Assembly: GCF_964026405.1 (NCBI RefSeq)
Contig: NZ_OZ032146.1
Span: forward strand, 744,001 to 808,000
Source: Candidatus Tisiphia endosymbiont of Dascillus cervinus
Lineage (GTDB): Bacteria; Pseudomonadota; Alphaproteobacteria; Rickettsiales; Rickettsiaceae
Length of the DNA stretch: 64,000 nt
Reading direction: 5' to 3'
Shown here: positions 63,787-64,000 of the stretch, piece by piece
Layout: each line of letters starts with the position of its first letter
How positions within the stretch are numbered: position 1 is the stretch's first letter
Translations under genes and position numbers: made by a program
The notes under the pieces: model-generated
Told to the model about the DNA's origin: nothing
The model's database searches: none
Seen by the model: only the letters and a program-made list of their open reading frames with translations

Positions 63787-64000
63787 TTAATCTCCTACCA
63801 CTTCAAGACCCATAGATTCAGCAGTACCACGAATAATTTTAGCGGCAGCTATTAAATTATCAGTATTAAGATCTACCATTTTAATTTTTGCAATTTCAAT
63901 GCAATCTGACATGGTAACCTTACCAACAAATGCTTCTTTTTTAGTAGCACTGGAACCTTTAGGAATTTTAGCAAATTGTTTTAAGTAATACGATGCTGGA
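63787..64000 (-). CDS. rplK: 50S ribosomal protein L11, 3' part (5' end outside window)
   Basis: The minus-strand frame runs from the window edge to a TAA at 63787-63789. It encodes [34 protein letters not shown] and the C-terminal [16 protein letters not shown], matching the RNA-binding C-terminal half of L11. The start lies beyond the window. It is the first visible gene of the rplKAJL cluster. Confidence 0.93.
   Translation of the reverse strand, partial: PASYYLKQFAKIPKGSSATKKEAFVGKVTMSDCIEIAKIKMVDLNTDNLIAAAKIIRGTAESMGLEVVGD

Overview
The window reads as AT-rich chromosome of an obligate intracellular alphaproteobacterium of the Rickettsiaceae, either Rickettsia itself or a close relative such as a Torix-type Rickettsia or Megaira. 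The evidence is a Sca4-like protein, two homologues of the rickettsial outer-membrane-protein lysine methyltransferases, small proteins resembling Rickettsia-restricted families, the rplKAJL-rpoBC cluster, and many short palindromic repeats of the Rickettsia palindromic element kind. No organism name is given with the sequence, so this is inference from gene content.

Layout. 1-6361 (mostly + strand): the 3' part of a methyltransferase, ppa, murJ, a TraX-like membrane protein, cspA and a DEAD-box helicase. 6860-12453 (- strand): a small membrane protein, trigger factor, tRNA-Leu(UAG), dapE, a UspA protein, a TAXI-type binding protein and queH. 12818-15231 is a decay zone. It holds a frameshifted VanX-type dipeptidase and a ParE/RHH toxin-antitoxin pair in which both genes are broken, one by an IS982-family element and one by an in-frame 146-bp palindromic element. 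15556-26788: a PLP enzyme, lon, cytochrome b561, an LD-carboxypeptidase, hemC, a GC-rich aminoglycoside-phosphotransferase-like gene overlapping the end of secA, secA, and a parvulin isomerase. 27117-39868: dsbB split by an in-frame stop, a shortened sca4, gltX-topA-dprA (dprA lacks a usable start in frame), a peroxiredoxin, an ABC exporter and a small protein. 39981-42081: a copper chaperone, dcd and secB. 42082-48852 is a second decay zone: an IS110 remnant carrying an IS982-derived MITE, a second IS982 copy, and a fused restriction-modification-specificity gene that has lost its 5' end and is split by an IS701-like element. 48949-51642: an outer-membrane beta-barrel protein and an intact methyltransferase paralogue. 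52110-64000 (- strand): rpoC, rpoB, a 1.7-kb repeat-filled gap, rplL, rplJ, rplA and the 3' part of rplK.

The housekeeping genes look intact and cover transcription, translation, protein export and folding, envelope turnover and DNA topology. The accessory genes for DNA uptake, restriction, toxin-antitoxin, D-Ala-D-Ala hydrolysis and disulfide formation are mostly damaged. The strongest theme is layered small mobile DNA: palindromic and MITE-like elements inserted into each other, into IS elements and in frame into a protein gene. I did not find an intact, clearly new multi-gene system. The nearest candidates are the fused R-M-S gene, the shortened Sca4 and the secA-linked phosphotransferase.
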